Positions 27,016-39,600 are shown, counted from the first letter of the stretch. The stretch: DNA of 64,000 nt from Patiria pectinifera (GCA_029964075.1 CM057149.1:25434197-25498196), one strand, 5' to 3'. Notes: generated by a model not told the origin, from the sequence alone. Program-made: numbers and translations.

Positions 27016-27169
27016 CAAGCATGCAACTTTTCCTCGGATCTGCTGATTTCCTTGTTTGTTTTTTTGCTTCTCATAAATGCCATTGCAACTTTAAAATTAC
27101 TGTACAAAACCTTGTGTGGTTTGGAATTTGGAATGTTTTTTTCCCCCTAAATTTCCAGTTGCATGCCTG
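27016..27169. mobile_element. ~150-bp MITE with GCATGCAAC ends, copy 1
   Basis: Carries AGCATGCAACTTTTCCTCGG at one end and AGTTGCATGCCTG at the other; the body includes CATAAATGCCATTGCAA and TGTACAAAACCTTGTG. Matches the copies at 29722, 32671 and 36210 in inverse orientation. Confidence 0.75.
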
Positions 27170-27222
27170 TGACCAGCATACAATTGGGTACTGGAAAGCC
27201 AGTGTAGTAGGCAAAGATCATA

Positions 27223-27639
27223 TGTGACCGGCTCCACAAAAAAAGGGCATTAAGTCGCGCTGAGCATTATTGTGTAATGGCCCGCTCAACATTGAGAGGG
27301 TGAAAATTTCTTCATTTTTTGTCATGAATGTCATCTTTAATACCTACAGTTTCAGGTTTTATTCACAGAAATTTTGATTTTGATGATCAAAGTGGGGAAA
27401 AACAACCATTTTGTGTGCATCGTTCTGTTGTTCTACAACAAAGCCAGCTATTTCAAAGCCTGTTTTATCAGTTGTGTAATTTGAACTCCAAGGAAGTAAT
27501 TAATATGCAGGTACCTCATATCTCCAGAACGGGAGGGGCTATGGAGCTCTATTATATACCAACTGAAAGCTTACATTGTGGGCTTTCCAACCATGTATAT
27601 AACTCGACATAATACCCTTTTTTTGTGGAGCCGGTCACA
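27223..27639. mobile_element. MITE with TGTGACCGGCTCCACAAAAA ends
   Basis: The left end TGTGACCGGCTCCACAAAAA has its inverse at the right end (TTTTTGTGGAGCCGGTCACA). TA occurs on both sides, as in Tc1/mariner insertions. 417 bp. Confidence 0.88.
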
Positions 27640-27644
27640 TAAAT

Positions 27645-29112
27645 GTAGTGCCCCGAAGCAGTAGGTAGTATACCAGCCTTCAAGGCTGTGATGGGCGAGA
27701 AAACTGCGGAGCCAACACCCACTGCTGGGTCGGCATGATTATGACAACTGTGCATGACACATAAACCATTATGTCATTTGATAAACTATTTGCAGATATT
27801 TAATGTGAAAATAAGCCCTTAAAGCTTGCCTACTGTAATGGAGGCTGATCACAGGAAAACCAGATGATCACGTGATTCTTTGACGTCACACGATCATACC
27901 CTGTAGAGCGAGTAATTTGCATGTTCCTTTTGGCAAATGTAGTTGATTTACTGTAAAAGAAAAACCACAGGTGTAAAAAAATTTTTTTTAAGCCCACGAA
28001 TGTTTATTGTATTAATCTGTTGTGTGAAGTGAGGGAAAATCCACTTTGATTTTCATTGAGAATGCTTGAACTATGGTTTACCAGTGTGATTTTCAAGATT
28101 TACCGGGTAATAAAATATATTGCCTCTACATGTCTGCATTCTAGATTTCATATCATTTATTGTATTTATTATCAGGAAATAATTTTCTCATGTAGGAACA
28201 TTCATAAATCAAAATTGATAAAAAGTCTAAGAAAATTTGAATAGTTTACAGGTAACAGTTGTACCACAACTTCCATTGCATGTTGCTACAATGTGATGCA
28301 AAATGCAAGCAACAAAACATTTTAGTAAATACAATATTTACAGCAAAGTTAGAATATTTACTGCGAAAAACCTTCATTAAAGCTAGCAGTCATGTTCATG
28401 TAGTGAGAACACAACAAACGATTATCAACGCTGGTGACATTTCCACTATGAGGCAAAGGTGATCATAAATGTGCACAAAATGCACGATGAACAGTTCCAA
28501 AGTTGGCCATAGGCCCCGCCCACCGATAGTTTCTGTGGGCTTCTCAGTGTTTAATGTTGTCACCTGACCAAAAAGTAGTGATCACATTGGTCAATGGTCA
28601 TTGTTTGACTGACAGGCAGGAAGGACCCATTGTCTCCACTCAGTCACAGTGACATTTTCCTCTGTGCAACAAACACGACAAAGCTGCGGACATGGCTAAT
28701 GATAATCCTGATCCCTGGCAGATCTTTCCGAAACCACCTGGAGGTTTTAAGTATTATGCAGGATTGAGGGAAAACGAGTCTAGCCACTTTGCCTTTTTTG
28801 CAGGCTTGAAAACCCTTGAAAGTTGAAGAATGTACAACTGATTTCAAGTTGGGCTACGGAGTTTCAAAGAAGACTCCTGGGAAAAAAATGGTTTAGGTCT
28901 CCGAGTTAAAAGCCACTATTCACTGTAACCAGCAGCAAAAATGTTGCAGTCTCTGTGGTCACAGATGTCGCTTAAAACTCTGCTGGTATAACTGGCATGG
29001 TGGGCGCACAATGATTCACTGATGTGGGTGATTTTCTGTGAAACACGGTGGGCACATGTAGTGCAGAGTACACGTCAAACATCAGCTTGAGTGGCATGTG
29101 CTGTCCCATACA
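27645..29112. other. Intergenic, no gene recognised
   Basis: The segment between the UQCC5/UQCC6 unit and the CENPK 3' array shows no spliced reading frame or repeat that I could delimit. TTTAAT near 28548 would read ATTAAA on the CENPK strand. Confidence 0.5.
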
Positions 29113-29515
29113 GTTCAAATTCATTACTACATATTCATGAGGTTCAGAGGTGAAAGGGCACCAATCAGATTCGTTTGCAGGCCTGTAAGTGGCGCAACGC
29201 CATGCCGCATCTCAACACATCATATTTATGAATATTCATGAGGGTAAGAGGTGGAAGGGCACCAATCAAATTCTTCAACAGGCCTGTCGGTGGCACAATG
29301 CAATGCCGCATCTCAACACATATTTATGAATATTCATGATGTTCAGAGGTGAAAGGGCAACAATCAGATTCGTTTGCAGGCCTATGGGGGGCACAAGGCA
29401 ATGCCCCATCTCAAGACATTCATATTAATGAATATTCACAAGGGTCAAAGGTGGAAGGGCACCAATCGGATTCGTTGACAGGCCTGTGGGTGACGCGAGG
29501 CAATGCCGCACCTCA
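29113..29515 (-). repeat. Four ~100-bp tandem copies of the CENPK C-terminal coding end
   Basis: The conserved block TGGAAGGGC/TGAAAGGGC recurs at 29151, 29252, 29350 and 29452 (spacing 98-102 bp). The copy at about 29415-29515 contains the real CENPK C-terminus and stop; the other three lie in the 3' flank. Read on the minus strand, the extra copies still show RCGIAL-like, QAC.RI and LVPFHL-like residues but carry internal stops. Between copies lies AT-rich sequence with TGAATATTCAT palindromes. Confidence 0.88.
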
Positions 29516-32500
29516 GGAGCAGCTCTACGTAGGGAGGCCAGAAGGATTCATCCAAGGTGATGTATGGGTCCGGCTCATCATCTGTGCACTTGTTCATCAG
29601 AACCTGCCGAGGGGATGGAAAAACATACAACATACAAAAATGAAGCAAAATGGCTTCAAGTTCAACGGCTGTACTTATTTTAAACCTTATTTAAAATTTA
29701 GATCTCAATTTTTACAATATACAGGCATGCAACTTGGAAATTGGAAGTAATCAAACACTAGAGGAATCCCCAATCTTTGCAAGACTTTACAGTGTTTTTC
29801 AATTTTTAATGGCATGAGTGTGAAGTTAAAAGCGAGGAAATCAGCTGATCCGAGGAAAACTTGCATGCCTGAATAAACATGTATGTGTAGTCTCCACAAC
29901 CACAACAGACTTGTATAAATCCAGCTCCACCACAAGACATTTTGTATGCTAAAAACAAATTCTGTTCATCAAAAAGTTGAATATTTGAACATTTATCACC
30001 AAATTTGCAGAATTTGTATGGGTTCCGCTTCCTTTGTGCACAATACCCCAGAATGTTGACCATTTATGTGTCATGGAAAATTAAGATAAGGCCATATTTT
30101 TTAAATCTAGCATTTTTTTAACAAAGTAAATCGCTGTCAGTTTCTGTAAGCCAAACATGCCTTATTTGGACACATTCTTATATTCTGGAAATGGGAATGA
30201 TAAAATGACCAAGAACTCTTTACCTCTAGTATCTCCAGGAGTGATATGTATCGATGTTGTTCTTCATCTGATTCAGCTGAGCTCCGTCTCTGTTTAAAAG
30301 AAATATTGAAAGGAGTCAAATGACAACTTGAAAATTACATGGAATATCATTTTACTCTTTCCGGCTGATGACTGCAAATGGTGCCCGACTAAACTTAGTG
30401 CAAATATGTGGGAGTCCAGAGAGGCCACATAAAGCTTATTCTCGATCGTAACTCCATCTAAAAACAGGTTAAAATTGTGCAGCAGCAGGATTCCAGTCAA
30501 ATCAGTGAGTTTGGCAGTTTTGAGACATCATCTTTCATTGAAAGAAAAAACCTTTTTCATTTTGCCGGCGCGCATACCAGAAACTGGAGATTTTTTGGGG
30601 GGCCAAAAGAAAGTCTACCAAATGTATCAATAAGATAGAATACTTTAAATAAACAAGTTAACAATTATACACCTATTTTGTACTTGGTAAGGGCAATAGC
30701 AGTTTTGTCAGTCAACAAAGCTCTTTCACACCAATTGCAAACCAGTGGACAAGAATCGCACCCAACCAAATTATTTGGAAGGTTTCAATTGAGTGCATAA
30801 AAAGTTCCACGTGAGATAGGTGTGTACAGTATGACATTGAAAATATGAACTGTTGCAGTCATTAAGAATGACTGTGGGTCGAAACAATGCAAATCAAAAC
30901 ATAAAGTTTGCCTGTCTGAAACAGAAGTCTATTTGGGTCAACTAGAGATCGCTCGTACCCCCGCCCTAATAAACAGGACGCTGGGTTAAGCTGATGAGCT
31001 TCACAGACTCTTGTGAAGGAAGTGGCCTATGACCTATGTATAAAGCATCTGGCTGCAGCTGTTCAAGACCGCAGTTAGACAATGTGTGCAAATGCTATCT
31101 GAAAACTTTCCCATAGAAATGCACCCATTCTATGTACCGGATGTGATTTCTTTCTCATTGCGGACCATGTGGACAAACTTTGAGCATTGCATTATATGCA
31201 ATTTGACCCTTCGTGTATTCGAAACAGAGCCTGTGCAAGTGACGAGAATTGAAAATTTACAAAACAGATACAGTTGACAGATTTTTCTATATAATTACGA
31301 TTTTTCAAGGGTAAAAACATTAATGAATGGGAATAAAAGAGTGATGACTCAGTCTTAATGGCCATTTGAAACCTTGCAGGGTCGTGGCCATGATGACTTG
31401 CAGGTCACAGGTCACGCAAAATCTATCCAATCAGAGCGTGCATTCATCAGCATATCCCAGCATCCTGTTTGCAAAGGGGGAGGGGGGAGGGGACCGAGCG
31501 AACACCTAGAGTCCCTCCTAATATTTTTTGGTTAGGTGCCACTCTGGAGCACCGGTCTAAAATGGGTGTAAGACTGACCAAGCAGATTAAAAAAAAAAAA
31601 AAAAACAGAAGTGAATTACGTACCCTTTTGCTTGCTTTGTTGATATCTGCTGCGGAGGGGAGAGGGAAGTGTTTGGTGGCAAAGTGGGCAAGGTTACGCA
31701 TCAGTTCTTGCTGGATCTCAGCAGCACGCTGTCTCCTCCTTGTCAAGTCCCTCAAACCTCTGTCGCTAAACAAAACAAAAAAAGTTGATATCTTATTATC
31801 TATTACTCATAAAAACCTGAGACAGTTTGCCCATTCCTACTAGCACAGTCATTTAAATACTGCCCAGCGATGTTTAAGACCAGTCTCAAGACCCTGCGCT
31901 CCGCGCCATGAGTGCGCAGTATGCATTCCGGGCGTCGGCCACAACCAAATGCTTGGAAATCACTGATATAATCTCCATATAAGGAGATAGAAGAGGCCTG
32001 AACATGGAGTAAAAGGTTAAAAACAAAATTGTTTTCAACTTTTTATGGTTTTTGATTAAAAGGGTATTTACATGTATGAATGAGAATAAAAGTTTGACAA
32101 TCACATGGACATATTCAATAGGAAATTGTTCAAGAAATGAACAAAAAGTAGAAAACATCCTTGTTTTTATCAGTTTTCCAAAACCTACACAAAGAATAAT
32201 GTTTGGACCACGATACAGACCTGTTGTGCTGCTCTGGACTTGTTTCTTTGGCTGCTTCCAGTTTCTGGACCAGACTCTGGTGGACATCCTTGTGTTGTTC
32301 CAATAAACTCCTTTCCCTGTTTGGAAATACAAAACATTTGGCCTCTTTTTTCAACTTTTTATTTGCAAGATAAAAGCACTTTCGTACAAACTTGTAATAC
32401 TAAATACCTTGAAACGGAAAAAAGACACACAAAAATGGTAACTTTTGAACAAGCTTTCTAACAATACAATGTACATGTATCTGGTAAAATGATACCGCCA

Positions 32501-35500
32501 TTACTGGGGGCCTCCGTGGGTATACAGAGGTTTCGGTGACAGAATTGGTCTACGGTCTCCGTTTGTGAACAAGAGAGGGCGCTTGTAGACCACTTTTGAG
32601 AGCTCCCGTGAAGGTACACATGTTCGCACGTATAGCCCGAAGCACGCATGACTTCTTCTAGTCTGAATATCAGGCATGCAACAGGGAATTTATAAAAAAC
32701 GAGGAAACTCCAAACCACACAAAACTTTGTACAGTGTTTTTCAATTTGTAATGGCATTCATGAGAAGTAAAAAACGAGGAAATCAGCGGATCCGAGGAAA
32801 AGTTGCATGCCTGGAATGTACATAAAAACCATAGTGTCTTTGCGTTAGCGTCAGGCGACATCAGCAATGCGTTCCAATGTCTCTCCCAGTGGTCCCCCCC
32901 CCAACTCTCCCTTCCTTACCGCTGAGGGGGTACTTGTGCACAGAGCCCATAGGCCAAATTTGATTCAGCCATCCCACTCTGGCAAGCACAGGGGTGGAGT
33001 GTGATTGAGATGTCTCTGCCGGTGAGTCAGAAACTTTGGGATGTGGGTCCCACACAGAAATCCGTGATATCTTCCACAAAAATTTATATTTTTGTCACCG
33101 TAGATGACAATAATATGAACACAAAAATGCTTCAACTCTTAACTATACAATGTTCAACATAAGTTCTGTCAGTAATTGTGTGGAGTGTGAGTGTCATTCA
33201 CCACGTAATCATGCCACTTTACAACTGATTTTGGTGGCTGGACACAGAGAGCGACCCTTTAACCTTTATTCACAGACTTTCCAATTCTGCAGTATAGAGC
33301 GCTTTTAACCCTAACCTTTCCAAATCCTCCAAAATCCTCTTTGCATAATAGAGGATTTTGCAGGATGGAGGCTTTATGGCAAAAACGTGTGGCTGATTTT
33401 GGAGGATGCACTGTATCAAGGTTTTGGGCCAGCCCCTATGTTGATTATGATCAGCCGGGCATAAATTTAGGCCTACATTACACTTGAAATACTCCACACT
33501 ACTCCAGGATGTCACACATACTGACAGTGATTGCTGGGGGATTTTGCAAGATTGAGGCAGTGGTCACCCCTCCAAGGACCACGTTCACGGAATAACAGAG
33601 GATTTTTGTAGGATTCAGGCTATATGCAATTTTTACGTCGAGGAAGTTGGACGATTTTGCAGGATTGAGGTTGCATCCTAGCCAAAATGCCTAGGGAGTT
33701 AGGGTTAATTGACAGAACTCATTTTGTTGAAAACTACCAACTTCTCTTTAGTTCCACGACAGAAAGCCACTCACCTGTTTAACTCTTCCTCGAGCTCTTT
33801 CCTCTGTGTCTGCACAATATCAAGTGTTTGCTGTAGCTGAGCTGTGGACGTTTCCAACTCTTGTTGCAGCAAAACTCTCAGTGTGTTTGCATCAGTAGGG
33901 TATGCTGGAAAAGAAGTGGAAGTTTATGAGTCCAACAGCTAAATTCTGAAGGCACCACCAGCCTAATCATTACAGCCAGCATGCATAACACCGCTTGCAT
34001 CACATTCAAACCAATTAGTGCTGGAATGTGCGCAAAACTGTAGCAGACAATGTGTGCCTTTTCCCAATACATGAAATTATCTGCCAAATTGGAAAGCATA
34101 AAAACATGGAAATACAGCAGAAAATAGTGCAAAAGGGCCACATAATGTTTTTGCCCCGGCTTTGGCCACTCACATGTATGGGCACAGCTGTGTGGTGGAA
34201 CCTTTATTACATTCAACATTTACATTTATGCCATTTTTTACAGACAAAATGCTCAAAAGGGAGTTTTGAAGAGTGAGTTTTTGAATGAAAAGTAGCTGCA
34301 ATCTTATTATATTTGGGGTGTTACCTTCTAGAGGGGTGTTCTTTAGGACATGTATCTCCCCTGCAAGTTGCCTTTCCTTTGCTTTGCAAACTTCAAGCAT
34401 CTACAGAGAGAAAAAGAGAATAGTGTGACAAACGCGAAACATTTTAGCAATTTAGTAGTAATTTAGTAATTTAGTGAGCGTCTTCATGGCAATTCAGCGA
34501 GCTGTGATCAAGAAATCACAACTCAATCACAAGTCAAACAGCCAGTCAAGACACAAACATGATATTAATAACAATAATGTGTGTATTCATAAAGCGCACG
34601 TATACACCAGTATTGGTGCTCAAGGCGCTACATCATTATTACCCTGCTCACTGGGCCAATGAAACATTCCAAAGACAATCTCAGCTCCCTGGGGAGTATA
34701 CAGCTCGATGCTGCCATTTCAGCGCAAAGCAGCTCAAATCACTCAATATTACTTTGGTCACAGTTCATTTGAATAGGAGTGTTGTATTCGAGTATTTTTT
34801 TCCCGAGTACAAAGTACTGCCGAGTACCAAGCCATGGAGTACCAATCGCATCCTAGTACTTTGACCCCTGAGAACGAATACAGGCACCCGAGTCGAACTA
34901 CTTGGACCTTCGAGTACAAGTTCTGTGGAGCTGAGTATGAGTACTTGGACCTCTGAATACAAGTACATGGTACATAAAGATGAAGCATGTAATCTGAGCT
35001 AGGACCAACACAAAGGAAATAGATCCTCTCCACAGCCCCGTACTATTCAGTAAGTATGACTAAAATGGAGCTAGCGAGTCTCCAAGTGCAAGTTTTTCAT
35101 TCAAAACTAAATTTTTCCCCGAGTCCTTATAATTGAGTATGAGTACTTTGACGAAGGAGTACAGTATCCAATAGTCGAGTCCAAGTGCTTCGCTTCTCGA
35201 GTACCATGGATTCGAGTCCGAGTATTTTGACATTCGATTACGAGTATACTAAAAAACTCATACAATGTACGAGTAATTTTAATAGATTGGCACTGGACTT
35301 GACACTGGTTGATTTGCGATTGATTTGTGATACATACTTGCGCTTTATCAAACAAAGACCGAGATGATACACACATGACAGGGGAATATAAACTTTGCAC
35401 AGAATTCTGCACAAATGATTCCATAGTCTGTTTCTGTTCATCGATATCCTCTACACTGACCTGATTTTCAGCCGCACTTAGGGTACCCAGTGGCTTCTCT

Positions 35501-36113
35501 TTTGCTAAATCTGCATGAATCTATGTAAATACGATCAAAAAGAGAAAGATACATGTAACCATAACATTTACTAGCACTTCTACACTGTCACGACTGTGGA
35601 ACAATTCAAGCCTATGTATTGTAATGTCCGTGAATAAACTGAAAATGTATTTTTTCAACTCTTCTACATCATCTCGTAATGGTCAAGGAGATTACAGACC
35701 AGGAGTTTTGAATCATTTCTTTGAATCATTAATTAGATCTGTCAAGGACATTACACTGTACATGTGTAGCTTTGATATACATGCACCTGTTATCATGGTA
35801 ATATCATATAGTCAGATAGTAGGTTTTGTTTGAATTTTGTCTCAAATTGGAATTAAGAACGCTGGTAGAAAATTGAAAATATCAAATGAAGGGGGATTTA
35901 TTTCACATGGTCAATATGATAAAAAAAAAAGGTAAGTACCTTGATTTAACATATCAATAAACTCAACCAGTACACAGTGAATTGCAATTTTCTCTGGCTA
36001 GATAGCATCATTACCTGATTGACTTCCGTCCATATCTTCTCACATTGAATGTGCAGTTGCTTCTGTGAGGCCATGATTTCTTTACTGGAGGCAACTCCTG
36101 TGTTCCCTGCCAT
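29445..36113 (-). CDS. CENPK: Centromere protein K, 8 coding exons, complete
   Basis: CENP-K belongs to the CENP-H/I/K/M part of the constitutive centromere-associated network, which links CENP-A chromatin to the outer kinetochore. Coding exons in transcript order: 36113-36015, 35520-35461, 34400-34325, 33904-33775, 32316-32221, 31765-31624, 30289-30224, 29603-29445 (stop TGA 29447-29445). They sum to 828 nt, or 275 aa; human CENPK has 269, and all phases agree. The middle is coiled coil (LRVLLQQELETSTAQLQQTL..., RSLLEQHKDVHQSLVQKLEAAK). The C-terminal part is diagnostic: HFPLP, ISLLEILEV, then DESFWPPYVELLLRCGIA and RHP..RIRL, against human SDSFWPPYVELLLRNGIA. The first ATG follows an AG acceptor (AAGTCAG|ATGG), so an untranslated first exon upstream is likely but was not found. 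N-terminal assignment is weaker than the rest. Confidence 0.92.
29722..29871. mobile_element. ~150-bp MITE with CAGGCATGCAAC ends, copy 2
   Basis: CAGGCATGCAACTTGG...GAGGAAAACTTGCATGCCTG. Located in the last CENPK intron. Flanks AATATA and AATAAA hint at a roughly 6-bp target duplication. Confidence 0.8.
32671..32813. mobile_element. ~145-bp MITE with CAGGCATGCAAC ends, copy 3
   Basis: CAGGCATGCAACAGGG...GAGGAAAAGTTGCATGCCTG, in the CENPK intron between exons 4 and 5. Flanks GAATAT and GAATGT are similar. Confidence 0.82.
33309..33704. mobile_element. piggyBac-like MITE (TTAA-flanked), member 2
   Basis: Between TTAA at 33305-33308 and 33705-33708; starts CCCTAACCTTTCCAAATCC, ends GGGAGTTAGGG. 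The body repeats GGATTTTGCAGGAT-like words several times. In a CENPK intron. Confidence 0.82.
34757..35280. repeat. Degenerate GAGTACNNGTACTT low-complexity block
   Basis: About 500 bp in which GAGTAC, AGTACTT and CGAGT words recur at irregular spacing on both strands. It is in a CENPK intron and ends about 180 bp before exon 2. The open frames here are by-products of the repeat. Confidence 0.55.
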
Positions 36114-36209
36114 CTGACTTGAAAAAACCTCTGGCCTGTGTACATATATGGGTGAGGCTTCAGTTTTCACAGTTATTCTTATGTCACAGCTCTTAAAATG
36201 TCCATGTAT

Positions 36210-36354
36210 CAGGCATGCAACTGTAAATTCCCCCCAAAAAGAGGAAATTCCAAAATTCAGAAGACTTTGTACAGTGTTTTTCAATTTTGAATGGCAGAAA
36301 TGGTAATTAAAAAAAAGAGGAAATCAGCTGATCCGAGGAAAAGTTGCATGTCTG
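36210..36354. mobile_element. ~145-bp MITE with CAGGCATGCAAC ends, copy 4
   Basis: CAGGCATGCAACTGTAA...GAGGAAAAGTTGCATGTCTG with ATGTAT directly on both sides. It lies about 100 bp upstream of the CENPK start codon. Confidence 0.82.
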
Positions 36355-36359
36355 ATGTA

Positions 36360-37610
36360 TGGACAAATATATGTAAGAAAATACACCGTCCCAGGCATCT
36401 TTTGCAAACTTTGTTGGAAAAAATATAGTCAGATAGTATCCTGAAGCCACTTCTCTGGTTGTGTATTTGTTCAAAGTCTAAAGAGAGAAGAGTGCATTTT
36501 GAAAGTTATTTCTACTTTTTAACCAAATTTGAAATGTTTCTCAGATTCAATTCATGTTTCTTTGTCTCAACATTTTTGCAATGACTGACCTTCATTGAGA
36601 TGAAATTATAATATGATGAAAAAAAATGGCATCAGCATGCAACCTTCTTTCCAATTTGTCAATGTTGTCTTTTTAATTTGTTTCCAACAAAATTGTAGCT
36701 AACTAGACCCATAACATTGTCATGTGTATTGTGCAAGTTGTGTCATTTGGGAAAGAATGTTGCAACCTGATGCTGCTTTTTTTCTTCATACCGGTATTTC
36801 ATATCAATGAGGGTCAGTCATTGCAAAAATGATGAAAACATGTATCTGGGACTGCGAAACATTTCCAATTTTATTAGGAAATAGGCCTGCTTTTATATTT
36901 TCTTGACTCTCCATAGACTTTTTACACAACCGCGGAAGTGATATAATTAAGATTGCAACATTCTTCCCTTATTCTTTTGTACCTGTTGTTAGCTCTGCAG
37001 AAAGATGCAGACCGCATGCACGCATACGATTAGACGGTTCTTTTTTCGCCTGATCAATCGACAACTGTTTCATGTTGCCATCAAATACACGCCGTTTTAG
37101 ACATGTTAGACAAGTTTCCAGTCCTCTCACCGTGCCGGGCAACGAGATTAATTAATTATGTGAGACTCAAACTCAAAGAGTATCAATAGGACAAATGACG
37201 TAGGCCTACATAATGATAGGCCCTACATGTAGAAAATTTGGAACATGTCAAACATGTCAAAGGTTTTCATTACAACAAAGTCAAGAAAAAAGAGCCCCAT
37301 CATCCAAAATTGGTAAAAAAAGGCAGAAATTACTTGAATGTGAACCAGCAGTTTGAATGAACACTGGGCATGAAGACCACATTGCGTTGTAACATGAGTC
37401 GGAAATTTAACGTGTTCACGATCGCGAGGGGAGCTCTCGGAATTGAACGGGAAATTTCACTTTTCATCCAGATCGTAAAGACGCAAGTAAACTTCAGTAC
37501 AACCATCATGTTAATTATCGATGTCTACTTGTACCTCAGGTGGCGTATCTAGTATTGGAAGCCGTTTTGAGGGTGAAATCTGATGTTTTTGTTGGGCAAT
37601 GTTTGGGTTT
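36360..37610. other. Upstream region of CENPK, no gene recognised
   Basis: Should hold the CENPK promoter and any untranslated first exon (minus strand). I could not place either. Confidence 0.4.
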
Positions 37611-37616
37611 TGGGTA

Positions 37617-38017
37617 CTCCTAGAACTATGAGGCTCCGCGAAATGATAGTATGTGCATGCGTACAAGTGCATGTACCGTACCCCCCGCGGCGCGCTCCGA
37701 GCGAACCGAAAATCATCGCTCGATCATATGCGTGCACGTTTCAAGTGTCAGGTTGGCTCAGTGCGGAAAGGGCATATTTTTCATCATTTTGGCCTAAAAA
37801 CCGACAGAATCCACCTATGTTAGTTCCGCACAAGATACGTGAGTATGTCAAGAGATAAAGTACGGAGTATAGGGGCAAACTGTGCAGCGGTTCTGTGTGA
37901 AATGCCTGCATTTTGATGGACGTTTTTGTACTTTATTAGTGTTTTGTGCTGCAGGCAATTTTGCGGGCTTCTTGATCTATGAGGCTCCGCTCACGCGGAG
38001 CCTCATAGTTCTAGGAG
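37617..38017. mobile_element. MITE with CTCCTAGAACTATGAGGCTC ends and a terminal hairpin
   Basis: The 24-bp terminus CTCCTAGAACTATGAGGCTC(CGCG) at 37617 has its inverse ending at 38017, and TA lies on both sides. Just inside the right end a second inverse copy (CTATGAGGCTCCGC) makes a tight hairpin with the terminus. Confidence 0.82.
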
Positions 38018-38639
38018 TAGGTTTTGGGGTCAATGACATTAATCACGAAATGGGTGCAACAGCCAACACTATTTGCATTATATTAAAAATCTTTTTGGAC
38101 TTGTTTGAAATGAATGATCAAATCAGAAAGTTAATCTTTCTTTTCTCTTAGTCTTACCCAAGACAAAACTCTCAATTAATCGAAGTCATGATGGTTAGTC
38201 TGCAAACCTGCGACCAAGTGGTGCCACATGTACCCAACTTTACTTCAAATATTTGATGTGTTTAAAATGTTATGCTGCATGTGGCATATATCATATGTGT
38301 GAAATCAAATGTTTATAAAGACTAGAGAGGGCGCGATTGCGCGCGAAATTTAACGATCATTTACAGTTTTCCTAAACTCGGCTTCATCTCCTTTTCGTAT
38401 TTACCTTTCTTAAAGAGCCCCCTACCCCGACTTTTGGACTTCGGTTCAATTTAGGTCCACGTTTTGTTTGTGGTTATCAAATCCATTACTAAAAATCCAT
38501 GATGCATGGGTACTCAAGGCTTCTAAATCATTTCGTAACAAAACATAAGTCAAATCTGCACATGAAGCCCAGTTTTGAAACTGGCAAAAATGATTTATCG
38601 ATTTTGATGTTCAGTCGTATCATCAGCTTACGTTAATAT

Positions 38640-39320
38640 CGAAAAAGAATTTTTGGGGGATTCTAGATGCTCTGTAGTGCAACCGGAGGCAATTTCTGAC
38701 CACTAGCAAATTTGACCAATTTTGTTTCGAGGAAAAGACTGGTGGGTTCGTGTTTTTTATGAGGGGGGGGGGGGCATTTTTTGATCCGCCCTTGGCCTGA
38801 CTCCCCCCTGCAAACATCCGCCCCTGCTTCCAATGATTAAATTACACCAAATACAGCAACTATATGAGCGAAATTTAGGCTCAGCTTTTAGTGTGGTTTG
38901 CCATATGCCAGGGTTTATTCTAGCCCAAACACTCATTTTAAAAAGTCGGTCGCCTTTAAGAAGAAATTTGATGAAATTAATTTCTAGATTTCTAGTTGGA
39001 TTCTAGATGCTCTGTGGTACGTGCGATCTGAGGCTATTCCTGACCACCTGTGAGTTTGATTATTTTTTTTTTGGAAAAATGGTGGTGTAACCGGCGCAGT
39101 GCCTGTCTTTATTGCGACGTCTATAGATATGGGTTTTTTTTTGGGGGGGGGGGTATTTTTGGATGCGCCCTTGGCCTGACACCCCCCCCGCCCCCGGCAA
39201 ACCTCCGCCCCTGCTTCCAATGATTATATTACCCAATACAGCAACTATGAGCGAAATTTAGGCTCAGCGTTACTTTAGTGTGGTTTGCCATATATATGCC
39301 AGGGTCAGCTGGCCCAAACA
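38640..39320. repeat. Duplicated repeat with poly-G core, two copies in tandem
   Basis: Both copies (about 38640-38930 and 38990-39320) read GGATTCTAGATGCTCTG..., a long G run, CGCCCTTGGCCTGAC, CCGCCCCTGCTTCCAATGAT and a GGCTCAGC tail. A third relative is at 48330-48655. Confidence 0.7.
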
Positions 39321-39414
39321 CTCTTTTTAATTTAAGGCGACTATCCCCTTTTTTGTTTGCTGAGCTAGATCATGCATCATCATCATCGGTCGGCTGCGAA
39401 GCAGTAGACTACCA

Positions 39415-39600
39415 GTTTTCAGAGTTGCTGACTCGAGTCATGTGACTTGGACTCGAGTCGGACTCGAGTCGCTATTTTTGTGACTTGTGACTTGACTTGT
39501 AAATACCAGCTTTGACTTGTGACTTGACTTGGACTTGCAAACAATGACTTGTGACTTGACTTGGGATTGCAAAAAATGACTTGTTACCAACCCAAGTCAG
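39415..39600. repeat. GACTCGAGTC / GACTTGTGACTT low-complexity repeat
   Basis: Irregular direct copies of TGACTTGTGACTTGACTTG and GACTCGAGTC over about 180 bp. Confidence 0.7.

Noticed and set aside
29349..29750. 133-residue plus-strand open frame
   Set aside because: It runs antisense over the CENPK last exon and its tandem copies; the repeat structure keeps the frame open.
31469..31843. 124-residue plus-strand open frame
   Set aside because: Antisense shadow of the CENPK exon at 31624-31765.
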